Assembly (NCBI RefSeq): GCF_001654865.1
Contig: NZ_LXEO01000068.1
Location: 1 to 64,000 of the forward strand
Origin: Buttiauxella noackiae ATCC 51607
GTDB taxonomy: Bacteria > Pseudomonadota > Gammaproteobacteria > Enterobacterales > Enterobacteriaceae
Direction: 5' to 3'
Length of the DNA: 64,000 nucleotides
The first letter of the stretch is position 1. Every line of letters begins with the position of its first letter. This document shows, piece after piece, positions 54,921-64,000 of this stretch. The notes under the pieces were generated by a model. That model made no database searches. It was not told the DNA's origin and was given only the letters and a program-made list of their open reading frames with translations. A program made the position numbers and the translations under genes.

Positions 54921-56279
54921 TTAAGCTTTAACGCTCTTCAAGTTCTTCTGTTTGATGAAATAACCAATACCCAGAATGACCACCCATACAGGAATCAGCC
55001 ACACGGAGATTGCCATGCCTGGCGTCATCGCCATGATAACCAGCACTGCCGCCATAAACAGCAAGCAGACGTAGTTACCCAATGGATAGAACAGAGCAGG
55101 GAAACGCGTTTTCACACCCTGTTGTTGTTTCGCACGGCGGAACTTCATATGCGCCAGGCTAATCATCGCCCAGTTGATCACCAGTGCGGATACCACCAGC
55201 GCCATCAGCAGACCAAAGGCTTCTGCTGGTGCCAGATAGTTGATCAGTACGCACAGCGCGGTGAACAGAGCAGAAACCATGATGGTATTAACCGGCACGC
55301 CACGCTTATCAACTTTCTGCAGCGCTTTAGGCGCGTTGCCTTGTTGAGCCAGGCCAAACAGCATACGGCTGTTGCAGTAAACACAGCTGTTATAAACAGA
55401 TAGTGCGGCGGTAAGAACCACAACGTTCAGTGCGTTAGCTACAAAGGTGTCACCCAGTTCGTGGAAGATCAGTACGAACGGGCTGGTATCAGCGGTAACG
55501 CGAGTCCATGGCATCAGAGACAGCAACACTGCCAGGGAACCCACATAGAAAATCAGAATACGGTAGATAACCTGGTTGGTTGCTTTCGGAATGCTAACTT
55601 GTGGGTTATCTGCTTCAGCCGCAGTAATCCCAACCAGTTCCAGCCCGCCGAACGAGAACATGATAATGGCCATCATCATGACAAGTCCGGTCCAGCCATG
55701 TGGCAAGAATCCACCTTGTTCCCAGAGGTTGCGAACTGTCGCTTGTGGACCTGCGTGGCCGCCAAACAGCAACCAGGCACCAAACACAATCATGGCGACA
55801 ACGGCGATGACTTTAATAATCGCGAACCAAAACTCCATTTCACCAAAGACTTTTACGTTAGTCAGGTTGATGGCGTTGATCACAACGAAAAAGACTGCAG
55901 CTGAGGCCCAGGTTGGGATTTCCGGATACCAGAACTGAATGTATTTACCGACTGCGGTCAGTTCTGCCATGGCTACCAGCACATACAGCACCCAGTAGTT
56001 CCAGCCAGAAGCAAAACCTGCAAACCCACCCCAGTATTTGTAAGCAAAGTGGCTAAATGAACCTGCTACCGGCTCTTCAACAACCATTTCACCCAACTGG
56101 CGCATGATCAGAAAGGCAATAAAGCCTGCGATCGCGTAACCCAGAATAATCCCCGGCCCGGCGGACTGGATGACAGATGCGCTGCCCAGAAACAGACCTG
56201 TCCCGATTGCACCACCCAGCGCGATGAGCTGGATATGGCGGTTTTTAAGGCCGCGTTTAAGCGTGTCGCCTTGTTCCAT
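54921..56279 (-). CDS. aroP: Aromatic amino acid permease AroP
   Basis: 452 residues with twelve membrane helices. APC-superfamily proton symporter for Phe, Tyr and Trp. It starts MEQGDTLKRGLKNRHIQLIA with a GAGGT ribosome site and carries the APC block GGAIGTGLFLGSASVIQSAG. The N-terminus is a few residues shorter than in E. coli. In E. coli it is repressed by TyrR; a candidate TyrR box lies upstream. Confidence 0.97.
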   Translation of the reverse strand: MEQGDTLKRGLKNRHIQLIALGGAIGTGLFLGSASVIQSAGPGIILGYAIAGFIAFLIMRQLGEMVVEEPVAGSFSHFAYKYWGGFAGFASGWNYWVLYVLVAMAELTAVGKYIQFWYPEIPTWASAAVFFVVINAINLTNVKVFGEMEFWFAIIKVIAVVAMIVFGAWLLFGGHAGPQATVRNLWEQGGFLPHGWTGLVMMMAIIMFSFGGLELVGITAAEADNPQVSIPKATNQVIYRILIFYVGSLAVLLSLMPWTRVTADTSPFVLIFHELGDTFVANALNVVVLTAALSVYNSCVYCNSRMLFGLAQQGNAPKALQKVDKRGVPVNTIMVSALFTALCVLINYLAPAEAFGLLMALVVSALVINWAMISLAHMKFRRAKQQQGVKTRFPALFYPLGNYVCLLFMAAVLVIMAMTPGMAISVWLIPVWVVILGIGYFIKQKNLKSVKA

Positions 56280-56347
56280 CTTTAACCTCGTGTGTGGTTA
56301 TTTTCAGGGCGTTCATTACGCCTCTGTAAGTTTGTAATTCCGTAATG

Positions 56348-56365
56348 TGTAGTCTTTATTTTACG
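56348..56365. promoter_or_regulatory. Candidate TyrR box upstream of aroP
   Basis: TGTAGT-N6-TTTACG approximates the TyrR consensus TGTAAA-N6-TTTACA at 9 of 12 positions. It lies about 70 bases upstream of the aroP start. This is inference from consensus only. Confidence 0.4.
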
Positions 56366-56783
56366 GTTTTTAATTCCAGTATTTTGCGCATTGGACTACC
56401 GCAGCGCAAAGAATAGTGGTAAGCGCGAGTGTTTGCACCTGCTTTCTATTCTTGTCGTGACGAGTTGAATAAAAAGAAAGCAGTTGTCAGCCAATCCGAG
56501 TTATTCGTTTCGTTTATTAATCGCCCACAATAAGCGCATTAGATGAATTAATATTCATATTTTAAACTGATGAATCGGTTCAAGTTGCCCAAAATTGCGA
56601 ATTTGGTGACTTATAAAAAGTTAAATCTACTTCTTTAGTGGTAACCGTGAGGTTTGTATGTGGTTGCATTTTTGAAACATCATTCCTTTATTGTTGTTAA
56701 AATACCCCCGGTTTAATGATTCTGATCAAAACCAATATGGACAGAAGGTGAATACTTTGTTACTTTAGCGTCAACGATGTGAA
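56366..56783. other. aroP-pdhR divergent regulatory region
   Basis: About 420 AT-rich bases that carry no gene I can support. Both promoters should lie here. No ERIC element or other repeat was seen. Confidence 0.5.
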
Positions 56784-56798
56784 ATTGGTCATACCAAT
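56784..56798 (+). promoter_or_regulatory. PdhR operator
   Basis: ATTGGT-CAT-ACCAAT is a perfect palindrome and matches the PdhR consensus ATTGGTnnnACCAAT fully. It lies 38 bases before the pdhR start and should make pdhR-aceEF responsive to pyruvate. Confidence 0.92.
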
Positions 56799-56835
56799 TG
56801 ACTACATGAAGGCTAATGGCAGAGACAGGGAATAA

Positions 56836-57600
56836 ATGGCCTACAGCAAAATCCGCCAACCAAAATTATCCGATGTGATTGAGCAGCAGTTGGAGTTTCT
56901 CATCCTCGAGGGAACCTTGCGTCCCGGCGAAAAACTCCCACCAGAACGCGAATTGGCAAAACAATTTGACGTTTCTCGTCCTTCACTACGCGAGGCCATT
57001 CAGCGTCTCGAAGCGAAAGGACTCCTGCTTCGTCGTCAGGGCGGCGGTACTTTTGTCCAGAACAGTCTTTGGCAAAGTTTAAGCGACCCGCTGGTCGAAC
57101 TGCTGTCTGACCATCCTGAATCCCAGTTTGATCTGCTCGAAACCCGCCACGCACTTGAAGGTATCGCGGCGTATTACGCGGCATTGCGTGGTACGGACGA
57201 AGATCTCAAACGTATTGGCGACTGCCATGTAGCCATTCAACAAGCGCAAGAGTCCGGCGACCTGGATGCGGAATCCGATGCTGTTATGCAGTATCAAATC
57301 GCCGTCACAGAAGCTGCCCACAACGTGGTGCTACTACACTTGTTGCGCTGTATGTCACCTATGCTCGAACAAAACGTTCGTCAGAATTTTGAATTGCTCT
57401 ATGCGCGCCGTGAAATGCTGGCGCAAGTGAGCAGCCATCGCGCCAGCATTTTTGCGGCGATTATGGCTCGCCAGCCGGAGCAGGCGCGCGAAGCGTCGCA
57501 CCGTCACCTGGCATTTATCGAAGAAATATTGCTGGATCGCAGCCGCGAACAGAGTCGTCGAGAACGTTCTCTACGGCGCTTACAGCAACGTAAGGAATGA
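56836..57600 (+). CDS. pdhR: Pyruvate-responsive repressor PdhR
   Basis: 254 residues, the E. coli length. GntR/FadR family: winged helix-turn-helix at residues 10-75 ([20 protein letters not shown] then [16 protein letters not shown]) and a C-terminal FCD domain that binds pyruvate. It represses pdhR-aceEF-lpd and further respiratory genes in E. coli. A short stem (AGAACC/GGTTCT, 57600-57621) at the stop codon is a possible weak terminator. Confidence 0.97.
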   Translation: MAYSKIRQPKLSDVIEQQLEFLILEGTLRPGEKLPPERELAKQFDVSRPSLREAIQRLEAKGLLLRRQGGGTFVQNSLWQSLSDPLVELLSDHPESQFDLLETRHALEGIAAYYAALRGTDEDLKRIGDCHVAIQQAQESGDLDAESDAVMQYQIAVTEAAHNVVLLHLLRCMSPMLEQNVRQNFELLYARREMLAQVSSHRASIFAAIMARQPEQAREASHRHLAFIEEILLDRSREQSRRERSLRRLQQRKE

Positions 57601-57670
57601 GAACCCGAAATTTCTGGTTCTTTTAAGCGCCACTATTTAGAGCGCGGCAACTAAACGCAGAACCTGTCTT

Positions 57671-57818
57671 ATTGTGCTTTGTGTTGCCCAAATAGTTCAG
57701 GGTGTATCGCGGCGGCAAGCGCGCGAATCCTCAGGAGCATAGCTAACTATGTGAGTGGGATGAGGAAGCGCAGCCAACAAAGAGACAACCCGAAATATGA
57801 AGGGCAAAAAGCACAATG
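57671..57818. repeat. ERIC-type element in the pdhR-aceE gap, copy 5, inverted orientation
   Basis: CGGCGGCAAGCGCGCGAATC, then CTCAGGAGCATAGCTAACTA, then GCAGCCAACAAAGAG and GAAATATGAAGGGC read as an ERIC in the opposite orientation to the other four. The flanks add an outer inverted repeat (TTGTGCTTT and AAAAAGCACAA with GCCC/GGGC), so the whole segment can fold into one long hairpin. It would be transcribed in the pdhR-aceE message. Confidence 0.75.
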
Positions 57819-57869
57819 GGACAGGTTCCAGATAATCAACGTATTAGACACAGATAAGGAATACCACCC

Positions 57870-60533
57870 ATGTCAGAACGTTTCCCAAATGACGTGGATC
57901 CGATCGAAACTCGCGACTGGCAACAGGCGATCGAATCGGTCATCCGTGAAGAAGGTGTTGAGCGCGCACAGTACCTGATCGATCAGTTACTGAGCGAAGC
58001 CCGTAAAGGCGGAGTAAAAGTTGCAGAAGGTTCTGCTGCCCGTCAGTACGTAAACTCCATCGCCGTTGAAGATGAACCGGAATACCCGGGGAATCTGGAG
58101 CTGGAACGCCGTATTCGTTCTGCTATCCGTTGGAACGCCATCATGACAGTCCTGCGAGCGTCTAAAAAAGACCTCGATCTGGGCGGCCATATGTCTTCTT
58201 TCCAGTCTTCTGCAACCGTGTATGACGTGTGTTTCAACCACTTCTTCCGCGCGCGCAATGCGAAAGATGGCGGCGATCTGGTGTACTTCCAGGGCCACAT
58301 CTCCCCAGGCGTTTACGCACGTGCTTTCCTTGAAGGCCGCCTGACTGAAGACCAGATGAACAATTTCCGTCAGGAAGTTCACGGTAATGGTCTGTCCTCT
58401 TACCCGCACCCTAAATTAATGCCTGAATTCTGGCAGTTCCCGACCGTATCTATGGGGCTGGGTCCAATCGGTGCTATCTATCAGGCTAAGTTCCAGAAAT
58501 ACCTGGAACACCGTGGTCTGAAAGACACCTCCGCACAGCGCGTTTACGCATTCCTGGGCGACGGTGAGATGGATGAGCCAGAATCCAAAGGTGCGATCAC
58601 TATCGCAACCCGTGAAAAACTGGACAACCTGTGCTTCATCATTAACTGTAACTTGCAGCGTCTTGATGGCCCGGTAACCGGTAACGGCAAAATCATTAAC
58701 GAACTGGAAGGTATCTTCGCGGGTGCTGGCTGGAACGTTATCAAAGTGATTTGGGGTTCTCGTTGGGACGAACTGCTGCGTAAAGATACCAGCGGTAAAC
58801 TGCTGCAGCTGATGGGCGAAACCGTTGATGGTGACTACCAGACCTTCAAATCCAAAAACGGCGCATATGTGCGTGAGCACTTCTTCGGCAAATATCCAGA
58901 AACTGCTGCACTGGTTAAAGATATGTCCGACGACGAGATTTGGGCTCTGAACCGTGGCGGCCACGATCCTAAGAAAATCTACGCTGCACTGCGCAATGCA
59001 CAAGAAACCAAAGGCAAAGCAACTGTTATCCTTGCTCATACCGTTAAAGGTTATGGCATGGGTGAAACTGCCGAAGGTAAAAACATCGCCCACCAGGTTA
59101 AGAAAATGAACATGGACGGCGTGCGTTATGTCCGCGACCGTTTCAATGTGCCGGTGACCGATGCTGAAATCGAAAAACTGCCTTACATTAAGTTTGAAGA
59201 AGGCAGCGAAGAGTACAAATATCTGCATGGCCAGCGTGAGAAACTGAACGGCTATCTGCCGACGCGTCTGCCAAAATTCACCGAGAAACTGGAACTGCCT
59301 ACCTTGGCTGACTTCAGTTCTCTGTTAGAAGAGCAGAACAAAGAAATCTCCACCACTATCGCTTTCGTTCGTGCTCTGAACGTAATGCTGAAGAACCCGT
59401 CTATCAAAGACCGTCTGGTTCCAATCATTGCTGATGAAGCGCGTACTTTCGGTATGGAAGGTCTGTTCCGTCAGATCGGTATTTACAGCCCGAACGGCCA
59501 GCAGTACACCCCGCAGGACCGTGAGCAGGTTGCTTATTACAAAGAAGACGAGAAAGGTCAGATCCTGCAAGAAGGTATTAACGAGCTGGGCGCAGGTTCT
59601 TCCTGGCTGGCTGCTGCAACCTCTTACAGCACCAACGATCTGCCAATGATCCCGTTCTACATCTACTACTCCATGTTCGGTTTCCAACGTATTGGCGACC
59701 TGTGCTGGGCAGCGGGTGACCAACAGGCACGTGGCTTCCTGGTCGGCGGGACTTCTGGTCGTACAACGCTTAACGGCGAAGGTCTGCAGCACGAAGATGG
59801 CCACAGCCATATTCAGTCTCTGACTATCCCGAACTGTATCTCTTACGACCCGGCTTACGCTTACGAAGTTGCTGTCATCATGCATGACGGTCTGGTGCGT
59901 ATGTACGGTGAAGCACAAGAGAACATTTACTACTACATCACTACGCTGAACGAAAACTACCACATGCCAGCCATGCCAGAAGGCGCGGAAGAAGGCATCC
60001 GTAAAGGTATCTACAAACTGGAAACAGTTGAAGGAACCAAAGGTAAAGTTCAGCTGATGGGCTCTGGCTCTATCCTGCGTCACGTACGTGAAGCGGCACA
60101 GATCCTTGCTAAAGATTACGGCGTTGGCTCTGATGTGTTCAGCGTAACGTCCTTCACCGAACTGGCTCGTGATGGTCAGGACTGTGAGCGTTGGAACATG
60201 CTGCACCCAACTGAAGAACCACGCGTACCGTACGTTGCTCAGATTCTGAGTGATGCACCTGCTGTGGCGTCTACTGACTATATGAAACTGTTCGCTGAGC
60301 AGATCCGTAACTTCATCCCGGCAAGCGATTACCGCGTACTGGGTACTGATGGCTTCGGTCGTTCAGACAGCCGCGAAAACCTGCGTCATCACTTCGAAGT
60401 GGATGCATCTTATGTGGTTGTTGCAGCACTTGGCGAACTGGCTAAACGTGGCGAAATCGATAAGAAAGTGGTGGCTGACGCTATCACCAAATTCAACATC
60501 GATGCAGATAAAGTCAACCCGCGTCTGGCATAA
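57870..60533 (+). CDS. aceE: Pyruvate dehydrogenase E1 component
   Basis: 887 residues, the E. coli length. ThDP-dependent decarboxylase of the pyruvate dehydrogenase complex. The ThDP motif runs from GDGEMDEPESKGA to CNLQRLDGP; further blocks: GHISPGVYARAFLEGRL and FLVGGTSGRTTLNGEGLQHE. An AAGGA ribosome site precedes the ATG. The aceF gene follows after 15 bases. Confidence 0.99.
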   Translation: MSERFPNDVDPIETRDWQQAIESVIREEGVERAQYLIDQLLSEARKGGVKVAEGSAARQYVNSIAVEDEPEYPGNLELERRIRSAIRWNAIMTVLRASKKDLDLGGHMSSFQSSATVYDVCFNHFFRARNAKDGGDLVYFQGHISPGVYARAFLEGRLTEDQMNNFRQEVHGNGLSSYPHPKLMPEFWQFPTVSMGLGPIGAIYQAKFQKYLEHRGLKDTSAQRVYAFLGDGEMDEPESKGAITIATREKLDNLCFIINCNLQRLDGPVTGNGKIINELEGIFAGAGWNVIKVIWGSRWDELLRKDTSGKLLQLMGETVDGDYQTFKSKNGAYVREHFFGKYPETAALVKDMSDDEIWALNRGGHDPKKIYAALRNAQETKGKATVILAHTVKGYGMGETAEGKNIAHQVKKMNMDGVRYVRDRFNVPVTDAEIEKLPYIKFEEGSEEYKYLHGQREKLNGYLPTRLPKFTEKLELPTLADFSSLLEEQNKEISTTIAFVRALNVMLKNPSIKDRLVPIIADEARTFGMEGLFRQIGIYSPNGQQYTPQDREQVAYYKEDEKGQILQEGINELGAGSSWLAAATSYSTNDLPMIPFYIYYSMFGFQRIGDLCWAAGDQQARGFLVGGTSGRTTLNGEGLQHEDGHSHIQSLTIPNCISYDPAYAYEVAVIMHDGLVRMYGEAQENIYYYITTLNENYHMPAMPEGAEEGIRKGIYKLETVEGTKGKVQLMGSGSILRHVREAAQILAKDYGVGSDVFSVTSFTELARDGQDCERWNMLHPTEEPRVPYVAQILSDAPAVASTDYMKLFAEQIRNFIPASDYRVLGTDGFGRSDSRENLRHHFEVDASYVVVAALGELAKRGEIDKKVVADAITKFNIDADKVNPRLA

Positions 60534-60548
60534 GAGGTAAAGAATAAA

Positions 60549-62438
60549 ATGGCTATCGAAATCAACGTACCGGACATTGGTGCAGACGAAGTTGAAGTCA
60601 CCGAAATCATGGTGAAAGTGGGCGATAAGGTTGAAGTTGACCAGTCCATCATCTCCGTGGAAGGTGATAAGGCTTCAATGGAAGTCCCTTCTCCGCAAGC
60701 AGGTGTGGTCAAAGAGATCAAAGTTGCGGTAGGTGACAAAGTTGAAACCGGCAAACTGGTTATGATTTTCGAATCCGCCGAAGGTGCAGCGCAAGCTGCA
60801 CCAGCTCCGGCTGAAGAGAAGAAAGAAGCAGCGCCAGCGGCCGCTCCGCAAGCTGCGGCAGCAAAAGAAGTGAACGTGCCAGATATCGGCGGTGACGAAG
60901 TAGAAGTTACCGAGATTATGGTTAAAGTTGGCGACAAAGTAGAAGCAGAGCAAAGTCTCATCACCGTTGAAGGTGACAAAGCTTCTATGGAAGTCCCGGC
61001 ACCGTTCGCAGGCGTTGTAAAAGAGATCAAAATCAACACTGGCGACAAAGTGTCTACCGGTTCTCTGATCATGGTCTTCGAAGTGGCGGGTGCTGCACCT
61101 GCTGCTACAGAAACTAAAGCTGAAGCAGCTCCGGCACAAGCCGCACCAGCCGCTTCCGGCTCTAAAGAAGTTAACGTGCCAGACATCGGCGGTGATGAAG
61201 TTGAAGTGACTGAAGTGATGGTTAAAGTGGGCGACAAAGTTGCCGCTGAACAATCACTGATCACCGTAGAAGGCGACAAAGCCTCTATGGAAGTCCCGGC
61301 TCCGTTCGCGGGTGTGGTTAAAGAAATCAAAATCAATACTGGCGACAAAGTGTCTACCGGTTCTTTGATTATGGTCTTTGAAGTGGAAGGCGCAGCACCT
61401 ACGGCTCCAGCAGCTAAGCAAGAAGCAGCGGCCCCGGCTCCTGCAGCGGCAGCTCAGAAACCAGCTGCGGCGCCAGCTAAAGCCGAAGGCAAAACTGAAT
61501 TTGCTGAAAACGACGCTTACGTTCATGCAACTCCGCTGATCCGCCGCCTGGCGCGCGAATTTGGCGTAAACCTGGCGAAAGTGAAAGGGACTGGCCGTAA
61601 AGGTCGTATCCTGCGCGAAGACGTTCAGGCTTACGTGAAAGACGCAGTTAAACGCGCTGAATCTGCCCCTGCTGCTGCAACCGGCGGCGGTCTGCCTGGC
61701 ATGCTGCCATGGCCGAAAGTTGATTTCAGCAAGTTCGGCGAAATCGAAGAAGTTGAATTGGGCCGTATCCAGAAAATCTCTGGTGCGAACCTGAGCCGTA
61801 ACTGGGTGATGATCCCGCACGTTACGCACTTCGACAAAACTGATATCACCGATCTGGAAGCGTTCCGCAAACAGCAGAACGACGAAGCTGCTAAACGCAA
61901 GCTTGACGTGAAGTTCACCCCTGTGGTGTTCATCATGAAAGCCGTTGCTGCTGCTCTTGAGCAAATGCCACGCTTCAACAGCTCTCTGTCCGAAGATGGC
62001 CAGAAGCTGACGCTGAAAAAATACATCAACATCGGTGTTGCGGTTGATACGCCAAACGGCCTGGTTGTTCCTGTCTTTAAAGACGTGAACAAGAAAAGCA
62101 TCAGCGAGCTGTCTCGCGAACTGATGGCTATCTCTAAGAAAGCTCGTGATGGCAAGCTGACTGCTGGCGAAATGCAGGGCGGTTGCTTCACCATCTCAAG
62201 CCTTGGCGGTATCGGGACGACCCACTTCGCGCCAATTGTTAACGCGCCTGAAGTGGCCATCCTGGGTGTCTCTAAGTCTGCTATTGAGCCAGTCTGGAAC
62301 GGTAAAGAGTTCACTCCGCGTCTGATGATGCCGATGTCTCTGTCCTTCGACCACCGCGTGATTGATGGTGCTGATGGGGCTCGCTTCATCACCATCATCA
62401 ACAACATGCTGGCCGATATTCGCCGCCTGGTGATGTAA
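60549..62438 (+). CDS. aceF: Pyruvate dehydrogenase E2 component (dihydrolipoyl acetyltransferase)
   Basis: 629 residues. Three N-terminal lipoyl domains (about residues 1-78, 106-182 and 207-283), each with the lipoylated lysine in [10 protein letters not shown], are joined by Ala/Pro-rich linkers. A peripheral-subunit-binding domain follows ([20 protein letters not shown], near 327), and then the acetyltransferase core ending in [10 protein letters not shown]. Domains 2 and 3 differ at only about two positions over 76 residues, while domain 1 is more distant. Confidence 0.98.
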   Translation: MAIEINVPDIGADEVEVTEIMVKVGDKVEVDQSIISVEGDKASMEVPSPQAGVVKEIKVAVGDKVETGKLVMIFESAEGAAQAAPAPAEEKKEAAPAAAPQAAAAKEVNVPDIGGDEVEVTEIMVKVGDKVEAEQSLITVEGDKASMEVPAPFAGVVKEIKINTGDKVSTGSLIMVFEVAGAAPAATETKAEAAPAQAAPAASGSKEVNVPDIGGDEVEVTEVMVKVGDKVAAEQSLITVEGDKASMEVPAPFAGVVKEIKINTGDKVSTGSLIMVFEVEGAAPTAPAAKQEAAAPAPAAAAQKPAAAPAKAEGKTEFAENDAYVHATPLIRRLAREFGVNLAKVKGTGRKGRILREDVQAYVKDAVKRAESAPAAATGGGLPGMLPWPKVDFSKFGEIEEVELGRIQKISGANLSRNWVMIPHVTHFDKTDITDLEAFRKQQNDEAAKRKLDVKFTPVVFIMKAVAAALEQMPRFNSSLSEDGQKLTLKKYINIGVAVDTPNGLVVPVFKDVNKKSISELSRELMAISKKARDGKLTAGEMQGGCFTISSLGGIGTTHFAPIVNAPEVAILGVSKSAIEPVWNGKEFTPRLMMPMSLSFDHRVIDGADGARFITIINNMLADIRRLVM

Positions 62439-62442
62439 GCCA

Positions 62443-62470
62443 AAAAGCCGGCCAAACGGTCGGCTTTTTT
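62443..62470 (+). terminator. aceEF terminator
   Basis: AAAAAGCCG (62443-62451) pairs with CGGCTTTTT (62462-62470), with inner pairs, and more T follow. Some readthrough into lpd is expected from the E. coli operon. Confidence 0.9.
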
Positions 62471-62544
62471 CTGGTAATCTCATGATGCTGTTTGAGATTC
62501 TCAGGTGCAAAAATACAAATCGTTTGCCGTTTGTTGTTTCAAAT

Positions 62545-62564
62545 TTGTTAACAATTTTGTAAAC
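62545..62564. promoter_or_regulatory. Candidate ArcA site in the lpd promoter region
   Basis: TTGTTAACAATTTTGTAAAC contains two GTTAA/GTAAA-type half sites, as in ArcA boxes, about 90 bases before lpd. E. coli lpd is repressed by ArcA from its own promoter here. The assignment rests on consensus similarity. Confidence 0.5.
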
Positions 62565-62652
62565 TGCGGGCGGATAGAACGTCCCGGTGGATGATGGGCG
62601 TTAAGACATAAAAATGACGTCAGACCCGCCGGAAATAAATTAAGAGGTCATG

Positions 62653-64000
62653 ATGAGTACTGAAATCAAAACTCAGGTCGTGGTACTTGGGGCAGGTCCC
62701 GCAGGTTATTCTGCTGCCTTCCGTTGCGCTGATTTAGGTCTGGAAACCATTATTGTTGAACGTTACAGCACCCTCGGTGGTGTTTGTCTGAACGTTGGCT
62801 GTATCCCTTCTAAAGCCCTGTTGCACGTTGCTAAAGTTATCGAAGAAGCGAAAGCTTTGGCTGAGCACGGTATCGTTTTCGGCGAGCCGAAAACTGACAT
62901 CGACAAAATTCGTACCTGGAAAGAAAAGGTTATCAACCAGTTGACTGGTGGCCTGTCTGGTATGGCGAAAGGTCGTAAAGTTAAAGTGGTGACTGGCCTG
63001 GGTAAATTTACCGGTGCTAACACCCTGGTTGTTGAAGGCGAAAATGGTCCAACCACCATCACCTTCGATAACGCAATCATCGCGGCGGGTTCTCGTCCGA
63101 TTCAGCTGCCATTCATTCCGCATGAAGATCCACGCGTATGGGATTCTACCGACGCACTGGAATTGAAAGCTGTACCAAAACGCATGTTGGTTATGGGCGG
63201 CGGTATCATCGGTCTGGAAATGGGTACTGTGTACCATGCGCTGGGTTCAGAGATTGACGTGGTTGAAATGTTTGACCAGGTTATCCCGGCTGCCGACAAA
63301 GACGTGGTGAAAGTCTTCACCAAGCGTATCAGCAAGCAATTCAACCTGATGCTGGAAACCAAAGTGACTGCCGTTGAAGCCAAAGAAGATGGCATCTACG
63401 TCACAATGGAAGGCAAAAAAGCCCCAGCAGAACCACAGCGTTACGACGCAGTTCTGGTTGCCATCGGCCGCGTACCTAACGGTAAGCTGCTCGATGCAGG
63501 CGCTGCTGGCGTTGAAGTTGACGATCGCGGTTTCATTCGTACCGACAAGCAGATGCGCACTAACGTGCCGCACATCTATGCTATCGGCGACATCGTTGGC
63601 CAGCCAATGCTTGCTCACAAAGGTGTTCACGAAGGCCACGTTGCCGCTGAAGTTATCGCCGGCATGAAGCACTACTTCGACCCGAAAGTGATTCCTTCAA
63701 TCGCGTATACCGAACCAGAAGTTGCATGGGTTGGTTTGACCGAGAAAGAAGCGAAAGAAAAAGGCATCAGCTACGAAACCGCCACCTTCCCGTGGGCTGC
63801 TTCTGGCCGTGCTATCGCTTCCGATTGTGCAGACGGTATGACCAAACTGATTTTCGACAAAGAAACTCACCGTGTTATCGGTGGTGCGATTGTCGGAACT
63901 AACGGCGGCGAGCTGTTGGGTGAAATCGGTCTGGCTATCGAAATGGGTTGTGACGCAGAAGACATCGCGCTCACCATCCACGCGCACCCGACTCTGCATG
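62653..64000 (+). CDS. lpd: Dihydrolipoamide dehydrogenase (E3), 3' end cut by window edge
   Basis: 449 residues are visible of about 474. FAD-binding N-terminus VVVLGAGPAGYSAAF; redox-active disulfide in GGVCLNVGCIPSKALLH (Cys pair near residues 45 and 50); NAD-binding GGGIIGLEMGTVYHALG; interface-domain HAHPTLH, containing the catalytic His, at the very edge. Shared E3 of the pyruvate and 2-oxoglutarate dehydrogenase complexes and the glycine cleavage system. GAGGT precedes the ATG. Confidence 0.98.
   Translation, partial: MSTEIKTQVVVLGAGPAGYSAAFRCADLGLETIIVERYSTLGGVCLNVGCIPSKALLHVAKVIEEAKALAEHGIVFGEPKTDIDKIRTWKEKVINQLTGGLSGMAKGRKVKVVTGLGKFTGANTLVVEGENGPTTITFDNAIIAAGSRPIQLPFIPHEDPRVWDSTDALELKAVPKRMLVMGGGIIGLEMGTVYHALGSEIDVVEMFDQVIPAADKDVVKVFTKRISKQFNLMLETKVTAVEAKEDGIYVTMEGKKAPAEPQRYDAVLVAIGRVPNGKLLDAGAAGVEVDDRGFIRTDKQMRTNVPHIYAIGDIVGQPMLAHKGVHEGHVAAEVIAGMKHYFDPKVIPSIAYTEPEVAWVGLTEKEAKEKGISYETATFPWAASGRAIASDCADGMTKLIFDKETHRVIGGAIVGTNGGELLGEIGLAIEMGCDAEDIALTIHAHPTLH

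Noticed and set aside
58416-60206. Two long antisense frames within aceE
   Set aside because: Shadows of the highly expressed aceE codon pattern; no start signals or recognisable domains.
60410-61348. 312-codon open frame antisense to aceE/aceF
   Set aside because: Its repetitive Ser/Thr/Pro translation simply mirrors the three lipoyl-domain repeats and Ala/Pro linkers of aceF on the other strand.

Overview
The window is chromosomal DNA from a member of the Enterobacteriaceae. Nearly every protein is recognisable as the close counterpart of an Escherichia coli K-12 protein of almost the same length, and ERIC repeats are present. The genus cannot be fixed by eye. There is no prophage, insertion sequence, CRISPR array or rRNA operon.

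Positions 1-3980 are accessory DNA beside tRNA-Phe (pheV), a known island integration site. On the minus strand lie a three-gene ECF-type ABC transporter (ATPase cut by the window edge, EcfT, S component) and a PPC/DUF296 gene. A yeaR-like DUF1971 gene follows, with a near-consensus NsrR operator and a Fur-like palindrome. Then come two doubtful small ORFs, a degenerate second copy of the tRNA-Phe 3' end plus terminator, and a cluster of hairpins.

Positions 3980-12880 match the E. coli 66-67 min region: speC with a structured leader, nupG, mltC, yggX, mutY, trmB, yggL and yggN. At 12.9-13.1 kb this block joins, across an ERIC element, to the E. coli 2 min region: leuDCBA with the leuL attenuator, leuO, ilvIH and cra. 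Gene order and strands are exactly what one inversion spanning oriC would give, with breakpoints outside yggN and outside leuD.

Positions 23.9-40.8 kb hold the complete division and cell-wall (dcw) cluster from mraZ to ftsZ, all on the plus strand and mostly overlapping or nearly touching. It is followed by lpxC, an antisense DciA-like DUF721 gene that I recall as absent from E. coli K-12, the secM arrest-peptide gene, secA and mutT. On the minus strand are yacG-zapD-coaE and, after guaC, hofC-hofB-ppdD and nadC; ampD and ampE run on the plus strand. The window ends with aroP, pdhR and the pyruvate dehydrogenase genes aceE, aceF and lpd (cut by the right edge).

The genes form coherent units: polyamine and nucleoside metabolism with DNA repair, branched-chain amino acid synthesis, septal murein synthesis and division, secretion control, a type IV pilus remnant, and pyruvate oxidation under PdhR. 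The least expected features are between genes: five ERIC elements, two of them enlarged by an insert whose palindrome-plus-covarying-hairpin module also occurs beside tRNA-Phe; the NsrR site; the 19-bp hairpin in the speC leader; and the inversion junction.
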